A stretch of DNA of 38,108 nt from Chloroflexota bacterium. GTDB lineage: Bacteria; Chloroflexota; Anaerolineae; Aggregatilineales; Phototrophicaceae. The translations under genes and the position numbers were made by a program. Below are positions 30,768 through 38,108 of this stretch, in pieces. Under the pieces are notes generated by a model. The model was not told where the DNA came from. It saw nothing but the letters and a program-made list of their open reading frames with translations, and made no database searches. The stretch is taken from contig JAPOYS010000060.1 in assembly GCA_026706455.1 (NCBI GenBank), forward strand, positions 1 through 38,108, read 5' to 3'. Every line of letters starts with the position of its first letter. The first letter of the stretch is position 1.

Positions 30768-32210
30768 TCATCCATCCAATCGATAGGTCTGCTTGGCCAA
30801 ATCATACGCCAGGGCGCGGATCATCGCCTGCGCGTCTTCTTCGTCGATGAAGCCGCGGACAAGCTGCCCGGCCAGCCAATCGGCGCAGACCCGCCGCCAG
30901 ACATCGTGCCGCGTCGGGATGGAAGGATAGGCTCGCGTATCGTCATTGAAACCGGCTAGATTATAAATGCCGGCCGTCTCCACGGCAGCATCCAGAAAGC
31001 GCGTCATGCCCAGCCAACTATCGTAGAACCACCAGGGCGGTCCCAGGCGCAGCAGCGGATAATGCCCGGCCAGCGGCGCCAGCTCGCGGCTATAGGTCGT
31101 CTCATCCAGATTGAAAAGCACCAGCGTCATATCGCGCCGATTGCCGAAGCGATCGAGCAGGGGCTTGAGATTCTTGCTGAACTCGCTGCGGATGGGGATA
31201 TCCGCCCCCATATCAGGTCCATATCGCGCGTAAACTTGCGGATTATGATTGCGCCACGAGCCAATGTGCAGTTGCATCACCAAACCGTCTTCGCTGCTCA
31301 TCCGCGCCATTTCGATCAGCATATGCCCGCTGAAACGCGCCGCGTCCTTCGCCGTCGACTCGCCCGCTAGCGCCCGCTGGAATATCGCCTCCGCTTCGGT
31401 TGCGCCCAAGGACTCCGTGTATGCCGTCAGCGCCGCGTGATCGGTCGCCGTCGCGCCCATCGATTTGAAGGCTGCGCGTCGACCCTCCAGCGCCCGAATA
31501 TAGCTGCTGTAATTCCCCACCGTCTCGCCCGATACCTCGCTCAGCTGGTCGATGTTCTCATGCCAGCCATCGCTATTGATATTCACCACCGCATCCGGCC
31601 GAAACGTCGGGATGATCCGCCCGCCCCAGCCCGAATCGCGGATCGCCCGATGCTGCTCCAAGCTGTCGGTCGCCGCATCCGTCGTCGCCAGCGCCTCGAT
31701 ATTGAAGCGTTCATACAACGCCCGCGGACGAAAGGCCTCGCTCTTCAGCTTCTCGTCTATGGCATCGTATATGGCATCAGCATTCTCGCGGTTGAGCTTC
31801 AAGGATATATCGAAGACATCGGCCAGCTCATCGCGGATCCAAATGCCGGTCGGGGTCGCCCGGAAGAGATGCCAGTGTTCGCAAACCAGCCGCCAAATCT
31901 CCCGATGGTCAACTACCCCATCTGTGGACAAGTCTCCCCCTGATGCTTCGGGAGAAGATTCAGAAACGGGTAGACGCGGTATCCCAAGCTCATCCAGCGA
32001 TATCCCCTGCGAATACAACATGCGGAAGATATAGTGGTCCGGGATGATCAACAGATCGACCGGGCTGCCAAACTGATAATCGGGATCGGCGAAGAGCCGC
32101 GGATCGACATGCCCATGCGGGCATATCAAGGGCAAATCCTTAACGCTGCGGTAGAGTTCCCGCGCGGCCGCCCGCTGCGCCGGGTCCGTTGAGAAGTAGC
32201 GATCCTCCAT
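30768..32210 (-). CDS. uxaC: Glucuronate/galacturonate isomerase
   Basis: This 480-residue cytosolic enzyme isomerises D-galacturonate to tagaturonate (or glucuronate to fructuronate). It belongs to the amidohydrolase-fold uronate isomerases, with metal motif CPHGHVD (His32, His34). Typical segments are LLIIPDHYIFRMLYSQG, YERFNIEALATTDAATD, IIPTFRPDAV and MGATATDHAALTAYTE. Residues about 85-100 (SPEASGGDLSTDGVV) look like an in-frame insert in the loop before the conserved DHREIW; the DNA there resembles the window's dispersed palindromic repeat. It is the first gene of the hexuronate/inositol operon, 149 bp downstream of a complete Dpp transporter operon on the same strand. Confidence 0.92.
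   Translation of the reverse strand: MEDRYFSTDPAQRAAARELYRSVKDLPLICPHGHVDPRLFADPDYQFGSPVDLLIIPDHYIFRMLYSQGISLDELGIPRLPVSESSPEASGGDLSTDGVVDHREIWRLVCEHWHLFRATPTGIWIRDELADVFDISLKLNRENADAIYDAIDEKLKSEAFRPRALYERFNIEALATTDAATDSLEQHRAIRDSGWGGRIIPTFRPDAVVNINSDGWHENIDQLSEVSGETVGNYSSYIRALEGRRAAFKSMGATATDHAALTAYTESLGATEAEAIFQRALAGESTAKDAARFSGHMLIEMARMSSEDGLVMQLHIGSWRNHNPQVYARYGPDMGADIPIRSEFSKNLKPLLDRFGNRRDMTLVLFNLDETTYSRELAPLAGHYPLLRLGPPWWFYDSWLGMTRFLDAAVETAGIYNLAGFNDDTRAYPSIPTRHDVWRRVCADWLAGQLVRGFIDEEDAQAMIRALAYDLAKQTYRLDG
31914..31957 (-). repeat. Repeat-like palindromic segment inside uxaC, copy C
   Basis: On the minus strand the segment reads a C-rich arm (TTCTCCC), loop GAAGCATC, G-rich arm (GGGGGAGA), spacer, then GATGGGGTAG. 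Arms, loop and tail follow the same order as in copies A, B, D and E, and the core is closest to copy D. It encodes residues about 85-100 of UxaC without breaking the frame. Confidence 0.55.
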
Positions 32211-32228
32211 ACACGGCTCTCATGTCGG

Positions 32229-32277
32229 TTTCGTAACAAACGGCGCTATTGTAACACTCTCGCTACGCTTTACGAAA
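32229..32277 (-). promoter_or_regulatory. Candidate uxaC promoter flanked by inverted repeats
   Basis: On the minus strand TGTTACAAT (extended -10, TACAAT at 32253-32248) lies about 40 bp before the uxaC start. No good -35 is present, as often with extended -10 promoters. It is flanked by TTTCGTAA (32229-32236) and TTACGAAA (32270-32277), perfect 8-bp inverted arms 41 bp apart, a possible operator pair. The remainder of the 32211-32359 gap shows no gene. Confidence 0.4.
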
Positions 32278-32359
32278 AAACGCAAGGGCGGGCGGTGTCT
32301 AGGCGCCCTATCAGGTCGTCCTCGAATCACTGAAAGTGTGTTGGAGATAAAGGCCGTTG

Positions 32360-33358
32360 CTAATGGGCTTCAGCGACCTTCCCGTTTTCGCTGTAGAGAT
32401 AGCAGGCCACCGACTGTCCGTAGCTGCCGACATATTGCCCGGGCGTCGTCTCGCACTCGGCCATCGCATGGGGGCAGCGGTGGCGGAAAAGGCAACCCTG
32501 CCGATCGCCGCCCGGCGTCAACTCCTCAAGCGGAATCTCCACCCGGCCTTCCCAGGTGTTCTCCGGATCCGGCCGCGGTATCGAACTGACCAGCAGTTGC
32601 GTGTACGGGTGCTGCGGGTGACGAATAACGGTGGAGGCATCACCCATTTCAACGACGCGTCCGCGATAAAGCACGAAAATCACATCGCTTATCTGATGCG
32701 CCGTCGCCAAATCATGCGTGATATACAGCAACGAAATACCGAACTCGTCTCGCAACTCTTTCAGTTTCGTAAGGATATTGGCTCGTAAGGACGCGTCAAT
32801 CATCGACACCGGCTCATCGGCTACGATGATCTTCGGCTGCAGCAGCAGGCTGCGCGCCACCACGATGCGCTGCCTTTGCCCGCCGCTCAACTGATGCGGA
32901 TAGCGGCCCAGCACTTCGTCCGCGCGCAACCCGACCTTGGTCAGCGCGTCTTCGATCAGTTCGCGCGCCTCCGCCTTTTTCTTCGCCAATTTGAACGTGC
33001 GAATCGGCGTCAGCAGCAGCCGGTCTATCGTATAGAAGGGGTTGTAAACGGCGAAGGGATCCTGAAAGATCGCCTGGACCTCCCGCCGATAATCGCGCCG
33101 CTCTTGCGTCGACATCTCCCACAGGTCTTGACCTTTGTAGATGACCTGCCCGCCCGTCGGCTTGATCATGCCCAGGCCAAGCCGCGCCAACGTAGTCTTG
33201 CCGCTGCCGCTCTCGCCGGCAATGGCGATGATTCTCGGCTCGTCGTCGCGGATCACCAGATTGAGGTCTTCCAGGGCGACCACACCTTCCGGATTACGCC
33301 TGTTGCCGCCGAATGCCATGGTGACGTTATCGAATTCCAACAGATGCTTCGATTTCAT
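32360..33358 (-). CDS. ABC transporter ATP-binding protein, DppF/OppF type
   Basis: This 332-residue cytosolic ATPase has Walker [13 protein letters not shown] (Lys54), signature [15 protein letters not shown], Walker B IIVADEPVSMID and switch His in ITHDLATAHQ. The Walker B tail VSMIDASLR differs slightly from the usual TSALDV, as in a subset of sugar-linked DppF proteins. The C-terminal extension carries CLFRHRCPHAMAEC. Its ATG overlaps the DppD stop by four bases. It is the last gene of the five-gene transporter operon; the hexuronate operon begins 149 bp further on. Confidence 0.93.
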   Translation of the reverse strand: MKSKHLLEFDNVTMAFGGNRRNPEGVVALEDLNLVIRDDEPRIIAIAGESGSGKTTLARLGLGMIKPTGGQVIYKGQDLWEMSTQERRDYRREVQAIFQDPFAVYNPFYTIDRLLLTPIRTFKLAKKKAEARELIEDALTKVGLRADEVLGRYPHQLSGGQRQRIVVARSLLLQPKIIVADEPVSMIDASLRANILTKLKELRDEFGISLLYITHDLATAHQISDVIFVLYRGRVVEMGDASTVIRHPQHPYTQLLVSSIPRPDPENTWEGRVEIPLEELTPGGDRQGCLFRHRCPHAMAECETTPGQYVGSYGQSVACYLYSENGKVAEAH

Positions 33359-34329
33359 GAGGCCTGCTCTTCCACCAGATGACAGGCGGCGCGCCGGTCC
33401 CCGCTGATATCGCGCAGCTCAGGAATCACCTGCTTGCAGTGATCTACCGCCACCGGACAGCGCGGGTGAAAAGCGCAACCCGAGGGCAAATCCAGCAAGG
33501 ATGGCTGACTGCCCGGTATACCGGCCAGCTCGCGTTTCTCCTCCGGCGATGGCAAGGAACTGATCAGCAGCTTGCTGTAGGGATGCTGCGGGTCTTTGAA
33601 GAACGATGAAATCGGCGAAACTTCTACCATCTTGCCGGCGTACATGACCGCCAACCGGTCGGCTGATTGCGCCATCAAGCCCATATCATGCCCGATGATG
33701 ATCATCGCCGCGTTGAGCTGCGCCTGCACATCGTTGAGCGTTTGCATCACCACCCGCTGCACCACCACATCAAGCGCGCTGGTCGGCTCATCGGCGATGA
33801 TGACGCTCGGCTCCAGGATGATGGCCAGGGCGATGCAAACCCGCTGCTTCATGCCGCCGCTTAACTCGTGCGGATACATCTCCGCGACGCTCTCAGGCAA
33901 ACCAACGCGTCCCAGCAAGTGAGCGATGTGCTTCATACTCTCGGATCTGCTCCAGCCGCGCTCATGCGCTTCAATAGCGTCGGCCATCTGATACTTGATC
34001 TTGATCACCGGATTCAGCGAATTCATCGACCCCTGCGGGATCAGCGAAAGCTTGCTCCAGCGCGTCTGTCTTATTTCTTCACGCTCTAGCGCCAGGATAT
34101 CGCTGCCGTCCAGAATCGCTTCACCGCCCATGATGTAGGCAGGCGGCTTGTGCAGCCGCATCAGCGCCAGCGCCAGCGTCGTCTTGCCCGAGCCCGATTC
34201 GCCTACGATGCCCAGCCGCTCGCCGGCATAAAGCTTGAAGCTGACGTCATCAACCGCCTTGACGTCCTGATCCCCCGTCTTATAGGAAACGCGCAGGTTG
34301 TTGACCTGCAGGGCGATGTCTTGGCTCAT
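33355..34329 (-). CDS. ABC transporter ATP-binding protein, DppD/OppD type
   Basis: This 324-residue cytosolic ATPase has Walker [15 protein letters not shown], signature LSGGMKQRVCIALAI, Walker B VIIADEPTSALD and switch His in IIGHDMGLMA. The cysteine-bearing C-terminus reads CAFHPRCPVAVDHC. The open frame extends 37 codons upstream, but those lie inside the permease gene; ATG 34329, which forms an ATGA overlap with the permease stop, is the natural start (MSQDIALQVNNL). It pairs with the following DppF protein to drive the importer. Confidence 0.93.
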   Translation of the reverse strand: MSQDIALQVNNLRVSYKTGDQDVKAVDDVSFKLYAGERLGIVGESGSGKTTLALALMRLHKPPAYIMGGEAILDGSDILALEREEIRQTRWSKLSLIPQGSMNSLNPVIKIKYQMADAIEAHERGWSRSESMKHIAHLLGRVGLPESVAEMYPHELSGGMKQRVCIALAIILEPSVIIADEPTSALDVVVQRVVMQTLNDVQAQLNAAMIIIGHDMGLMAQSADRLAVMYAGKMVEVSPISSFFKDPQHPYSKLLISSLPSPEEKRELAGIPGSQPSLLDLPSGCAFHPRCPVAVDHCKQVIPELRDISGDRRAACHLVEEQAS

Positions 34330-35195
34330 CCCGTCTTCCTCAAGCGCGGATTCACGAATTCGTCCATGGCGGCGCTCACCAAGAATAGCCCAACAAACAA
34401 TACAATGAGAACGATAATCGGCGGCAACCACCACCACCACAAGCCGTTAATCAGTGCTGAATAGAGCTGCGCCCAATATATCGTCATGCCCAGCGTCGGC
34501 GTACGCTGCGGACCCATGCCCAGCACTTCCAAACCGATCCCGGCCAGTATTGCCCCCGAGGTCGCGCCGACGAAGCTCGCCGCCGCCAAAGGCAATATAT
34601 TGGGCATGATCTCTTCAAAGATAATCCGAATGTCGCTCAAACCGGCCAGTCGCGCCATGTGGACGTAGGGCTGTTCGCGCAAAGACAGCACCTGGGCACG
34701 GATGGTGCGCGCAGGGAACATCCATGAGAGCAGCGCGATGATGATCGCCATGTTCTCGACGCTCATGGTGCGAACTGACGCCGCCACCACTAGCAGTATC
34801 GCCAATGGCGGGATCGTCAGCATGGTGTCGGTGGCGGTGCTGATCACCATATCGATCCGGCCGCCGAAGTAACCGGCGATCAAGCCGAGGCTCGTGCCGA
34901 GCACAACGCCAACGATACCGGCGAGCAGACCCATCCTCAATGTTTGTGGTGTGCCGACAATGATGACCGCCAAGACATCGCGGCCGCCGCCGTCCGTTCC
35001 CAAGGGGTATTCGGCCGATGGCGGTTTTCTGGGCGGAACCGAGATTGGGCGCGCCTTATCGACATCGACGAACAGCGGGCCGACCAGCCCAAGCAGAAGC
35101 AGCGAACCAAGCATAACCAGCCCCAAGAGGAGCTTCGGCGTCCGCAGGATGTAGCTGCCCGCCGCTTTGCCGCGGCCAATAAACGATTCGATCAT
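34326..35195 (-). CDS. ABC transporter permease, DppC/OppC type
   Basis: This 289-residue membrane protein has a first helix at about 19-43 (LLLGLVMLGSLLLLGLVGPLF), then YPLGTDGGGRDVLAVIIVGT, the standard DppC phrase. The coupling loop YVHMARLAGLSDIRIIFEEI lies at about 176-195. The usual LSFLGLG segment is replaced by AGIGLEVLGMGPQRTPTLGM. It starts 23 bp after the DppB stop, and its stop overlaps the DppD start. It forms the channel with DppB. Confidence 0.91.
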   Translation of the reverse strand: MIESFIGRGKAAGSYILRTPKLLLGLVMLGSLLLLGLVGPLFVDVDKARPISVPPRKPPSAEYPLGTDGGGRDVLAVIIVGTPQTLRMGLLAGIVGVVLGTSLGLIAGYFGGRIDMVISTATDTMLTIPPLAILLVVAASVRTMSVENMAIIIALLSWMFPARTIRAQVLSLREQPYVHMARLAGLSDIRIIFEEIMPNILPLAAASFVGATSGAILAGIGLEVLGMGPQRTPTLGMTIYWAQLYSALINGLWWWWLPPIIVLIVLFVGLFLVSAAMDEFVNPRLRKTG

Positions 35196-35218
35196 GAATG
35201 ATTCTCTTCGCTGTCGCC

Positions 35219-36217
35219 CTAACGCTCAATACGCGGGTCCAACAGCGGATAGATCATATCCACAATTAGTACCGACACCGCCACCGTCAGCACCAGGAAG
35301 AACGTAACGCCTTGAACCATGTAATAATCCGAACTGCGCAGCGCGTTATAGAGCAGCCAGCCGATGCCGGGATAATTGAACACGACCTCGACCAGCACCG
35401 ACCCGGAAGCCACCGTGCCCAGAGCAATCGCCAACGACGTGACCTGCGGCAGCAATGCGTTGCGCATCGCGTAGGCGAAAAAGATCCGCCGGTCGGGCAA
35501 GCCTTTCGCCTCGGCCAGCGTCAGATAATCTTCCCCCAGCACCGTCACCATCACACCGCGCATGCCCAATGCCCAAAAGCCAACGCTGGTCAGCACGATC
35601 GATAGCGCTGGCAACACGCCATGTTTGACCACATCCAGCAGGAAATCCAGATCCATCTCCGGCACAGTGCCGGAGGAATAAGCGCCGCCCAGCGGCAATA
35701 ATCGCATGACAAAAGCGAAGATGTAGACCAGGATCAGGCCCAGCAAATAATAAGGCACGGCGGAAAGCACCATGAACATAGGCACGAAACGCCGCATAAA
35801 ACCGGGGGCGCGCGGCCAAGCCATCATGGCGCCGAAAAATGAGCCGGCGGCGAAGGACATCACGGTGGAGATGGCCAACAAGCCGACTGTCCAGGGCAAG
35901 GAGCGCAGCAGCGCCGCCTCGACTTTCTGCGGATAATAGGAAATGGAATGCCCCAAATCAAAGCGCAAGGTATTAAAGAGAAAACGGAAGTATTGAATGT
36001 AGATCGGCTGATCGAGGCCGAAGCGCGCGCGATAAGCCGCCACGATTTCATCTTCGGCATCGCCCCCAGTGGAGGCGCCGCGGGCGCGCAATTCTTCCAG
36101 CACAGCGCCGATCGGGTCGCCCGGCGCCAGCCGCGGGATGATGAAGTTCAAGGTCGCGGCTAATACAACCACAACGAAGAACATGATGAGCCGGCGGATG
36201 AAATAGGCTTGTTTCAC
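35219..36217 (-). CDS. ABC transporter permease, DppB/OppB type
   Basis: This 332-residue membrane protein opens with AYFIRRLIMFFVVVVLAATL and contains FGLDQPIYIQYFRFL in the first periplasmic loop. The coupling loop reads YLTLAEAKGLPDRRIFFAYA at about 232-251, and the end is YPLLDPRIER. The start is GTG 36217, with GGAG 9 nt upstream; no ATG fits better. The periplasmic loop carries a short extra Gly/Ala/Asp-rich stretch (ARGASTGGDAEDE). A competing-hairpin region separates it from the SBP gene. Confidence 0.91.
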   Translation of the reverse strand: MKQAYFIRRLIMFFVVVVLAATLNFIIPRLAPGDPIGAVLEELRARGASTGGDAEDEIVAAYRARFGLDQPIYIQYFRFLFNTLRFDLGHSISYYPQKVEAALLRSLPWTVGLLAISTVMSFAAGSFFGAMMAWPRAPGFMRRFVPMFMVLSAVPYYLLGLILVYIFAFVMRLLPLGGAYSSGTVPEMDLDFLLDVVKHGVLPALSIVLTSVGFWALGMRGVMVTVLGEDYLTLAEAKGLPDRRIFFAYAMRNALLPQVTSLAIALGTVASGSVLVEVVFNYPGIGWLLYNALRSSDYYMVQGVTFFLVLTVAVSVLIVDMIYPLLDPRIER

Positions 36218-36265
36218 ATCCAGCGTCTCCGATTAGTTGGGCCGTCAACTCGTGCAGTGGCCGCG

Positions 36266-36308
36266 GGGCACAAACTGTGCCCGGAACAGAACACAAGTCC
36301 CGGGCACA
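36266..36308 (-). promoter_or_regulatory. Two mutually exclusive hairpins between SBP and permease genes
   Basis: Three segments share complementarity: 36300-36308 (CCGGGCACA), 36276-36284 (TGTGCCCGG) and 36266-36272 (GGGCACA). The middle one can pair with the first (9-bp stem, 15-nt loop) or the last (7-bp stem, 3-nt loop), but not both. In the transcript this is an attenuator-like switch. There is no U-run after either hairpin, so processing or mRNA protection is as likely as termination. Confidence 0.6.
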
Positions 36309-36325
36309 TATTTCAGCTTCTCCGC

Positions 36326-38080
36326 TTACATCGCGGGTTCGATCTCAGTGATCATCAGCAAGGCGGTCTGCCACCAGAAGCCGGGGTGGACATAGTTGTT
36401 GTCCGCCGTCGGCCAGTTCGTCCAATAGTGATTATTGAACGGGGTCAGCAGCGAGGCTTCGGTCAGCGGCATCGCCGGCAGTTCCGTCAGCCAGATCTCG
36501 ATCGCAGAGCGGAAGAGATCTTGCATGGCCGGGTCTTCGCTGGCCGTCAGCTTCATTTCATCGACGATGGCATCATACTCGGCATTCTCGAAACGGGTAC
36601 GGGAGCCGGTGACGTCTTCGCCCAGCGGGGCGGAATGGCGGCTGTGGAAGTTATCCAGCGTGCCGTAGGGATCGCGCACAGCGCCGCAAGCCACATCGAT
36701 CCAGGCGTTGGCGCCGCCGGTGCGGGCCGTCTCGTTGAAGGCGGCGTTGTCTTGCAGCTTGAAAGTGGCGTCAAAACCGGCGCGCTGCAGCAATTCGGCG
36801 ATGACCGGCGCCATCTTGACCTGGAAGGTTTCGCCCTGGCGGATGGCCAAATCCATCTGCACCGTGTCGCCATCGCCGTCGACCCATAAGCCATCGGCAT
36901 TCATGCTGAAGCCGGCGCCCGTCATCAATTCATCGACCTTGTCCTGGTTTTGCTCCAGCGTGGGATGCGCTTCAAACAGATCGGCGCTGGCATTCATGTA
37001 TTCCAGCAAGGGCGGGTAACCGGGCATGATCCAGTTGATCGTGCTGGTCATGCCTTCCCAAGCGATATCAACCAGCGCGTCGCGATTGATGGCGTAGCTC
37101 ATAGCCCAGCGCAGGTCCGAATTATCGAATGGCGAAACGGCATTGTTGACAACCAGATAACGCGGGCAAGGATCGAGATAGGCGTAGGGCAATTCGCTGT
37201 ACCAGCCGGTGACGGCCGGATTCTGGGCGACCACTGTCTCGAATGTACTGCGGCCCATCAGCCACATGGTATCCAGTTCGTTGTTGATCGCCATCGCGGC
37301 GCGGCGCTCTTCGTTGCCCGCCGCCAGGAAGATGACGCGTTCCGGCGCTGGCAGGTCCTTGAAGCCGGTCGCGGCGCCCCACCAGTCATCGCGGCGATCC
37401 CATACCGACTCGGTCTCGTTGGAGATGACCAGGCGGTAGGGGCCGGTGCCCACCGGATAACCCGCTTCCAGATCAAAGTTGGTGAAGGTGAGCGGATCTT
37501 CCTGCATCGAGTAGATGTGCTCCGGTACGATATAGGTTGACCAGTAGATGCCCACGCCGAAAGCGTTGAACAGGTAGCGCGGGTTCGGCCCGTTGAGCGT
37601 GATGACAACGGTCAGGTCGTCCGGCGCGGCGACATTGCTGACGAAATCGGCATGACGGTCGCTGAAGCGCGCATCACGATTCTCCAGCAGGAAGTTGAGC
37701 GTATAGAGGACGTCATCGGCATTGAAATCTTCGCCATCGCTCCACTTGGCGCCAGCGCGCAGGTTGATGGTCAGCTCGGTGTAGTCATCGTTGAACGCGG
37801 CGCTCTCCGCCAACCAGGGTACGAGTTCACCCGATTCATAGTTGTAATAAAACAGGGCTTCGAAGCCGACCTGGTTCATGCCGGCATGCCCGAGCGAGCC
37901 GTTAGCCAGAGGATTGTAGTTCTCCGGCGCCGGGTTGCGCACGCTGATGTTCTCGATGACCAGCGTCCTGTCGCGCGGCACTTCCGTCATCTGCGCCGTG
38001 CTGACGGACGCAACCATCCCCAGCATGAGGCTGACTATCGTAAGCAGCAGAATGAATCTGCGACTTCTGGAATTGAACAT
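36326..38080 (-). CDS. ABC transporter family-5 substrate-binding protein
   Basis: This 584-residue exported protein has a signal peptide (basic MFNSRSRRF, hydrophobic [15 protein letters not shown], cleavage probably after STA-Q near residue 29). The mature part shows family-5 features: [20 protein letters not shown] near 107-126, [11 protein letters not shown], and [15 protein letters not shown] in the second half. Length is close to DppA. GGGAG lies before the ATG. It heads the operon SBP-DppB-DppC-DppD-DppF. Because a uronate/inositol operon follows on the same strand, uronate-containing oligosaccharides are plausible ligands, but this is inference from context; peptides remain possible. 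Confidence 0.92.
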   Translation of the reverse strand: MFNSRSRRFILLLTIVSLMLGMVASVSTAQMTEVPRDRTLVIENISVRNPAPENYNPLANGSLGHAGMNQVGFEALFYYNYESGELVPWLAESAAFNDDYTELTINLRAGAKWSDGEDFNADDVLYTLNFLLENRDARFSDRHADFVSNVAAPDDLTVVITLNGPNPRYLFNAFGVGIYWSTYIVPEHIYSMQEDPLTFTNFDLEAGYPVGTGPYRLVISNETESVWDRRDDWWGAATGFKDLPAPERVIFLAAGNEERRAAMAINNELDTMWLMGRSTFETVVAQNPAVTGWYSELPYAYLDPCPRYLVVNNAVSPFDNSDLRWAMSYAINRDALVDIAWEGMTSTINWIMPGYPPLLEYMNASADLFEAHPTLEQNQDKVDELMTGAGFSMNADGLWVDGDGDTVQMDLAIRQGETFQVKMAPVIAELLQRAGFDATFKLQDNAAFNETARTGGANAWIDVACGAVRDPYGTLDNFHSRHSAPLGEDVTGSRTRFENAEYDAIVDEMKLTASEDPAMQDLFRSAIEIWLTELPAMPLTEASLLTPFNNHYWTNWPTADNNYVHPGFWWQTALLMITEIEPAM

Positions 38081-38108
38081 GGTAGTTCTCCCAAATTATG
38101 GATATACA

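Noticed and set aside
29831..30850. 339-codon plus-strand open frame opposite uxaB
   Set aside because: It is antisense to an intact UxaB; no ribosome site or domain.

Overview
The window is a dense, high-GC bacterial catabolic region with no rRNA, tRNA, transposase, integrase or CRISPR array. The gene style points to Chloroflexota, probably the Anaerolineae/Caldilineae side. That style is many Dpp/Opp-type and sugar-type ABC importers, an enolase-superfamily sugar-acid dehydratase, cytosolic BNR proteins, a cytochrome P450 and a non-E. coli-type uronate isomerase. The lineage is an inference from gene content only.

Layout, left half. Positions 1-3361 (+) hold the 3' end of a family-5 substrate-binding protein (SBP), two Dpp-type permeases and an NAD-dependent epimerase. 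Positions 3393-8503 (+) form a sugar operon: a promoter with an operator-like centre, a family-1 SBP, MalF-like and MalG-like permeases and a cytosolic GH32 fructosidase, but no ATPase. A D-2-hydroxyacid dehydrogenase (8581-9543, -) converges on it. Then comes an 800-bp gene-poor stretch (9544-10341) with phased A-tracts, a LexA-box-like palindrome, a 35-bp imperfect direct repeat and a dispersed palindromic repeat.

Layout, centre. Positions 22318 down to 10342 (-) form one long collinear run: SBP, DppB, DppC, DppD, BNR protein, DppF, BNR-LamG protein, P450, and a galactonate-dehydratase-like enolase-superfamily enzyme. The two BNR genes sit among the transporter ATPase genes. This looks like a self-contained uptake and breakdown system for an unknown, perhaps modified, glycan or sugar acid. 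It is the best candidate here for an undescribed system. An amidase (+) diverges from it, followed by a convergent cyclase-family hydrolase.

Layout, right half. A beta-propeller/di-haem cytochrome c peroxidase fusion (25006-27366, -) lies next to a hybrid operon transcribed uxaC-uxaB-iolC-iolB (32210 to 27514, -), which mixes hexuronate and inositol catabolic enzymes. A complete five-gene Dpp operon (SBP-B-C-D-F, 38080 to 32360, -) lies directly upstream of it.

Cross-cutting structure. A short palindromic repeat (C-rich arm, loop, G-rich arm, then GATGGGGT in most copies) occurs in intergenic DNA at about 389, 10110, 12771 and 12896. A related copy appears to sit in frame inside uxaC (31914-31957). 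The copy at 12896 supplies the last residues and stop codon of the BNR-LamG protein. Each of the four SBP-permease junctions carries a different stem-loop; the one at 36266-36308 can form two mutually exclusive hairpins.
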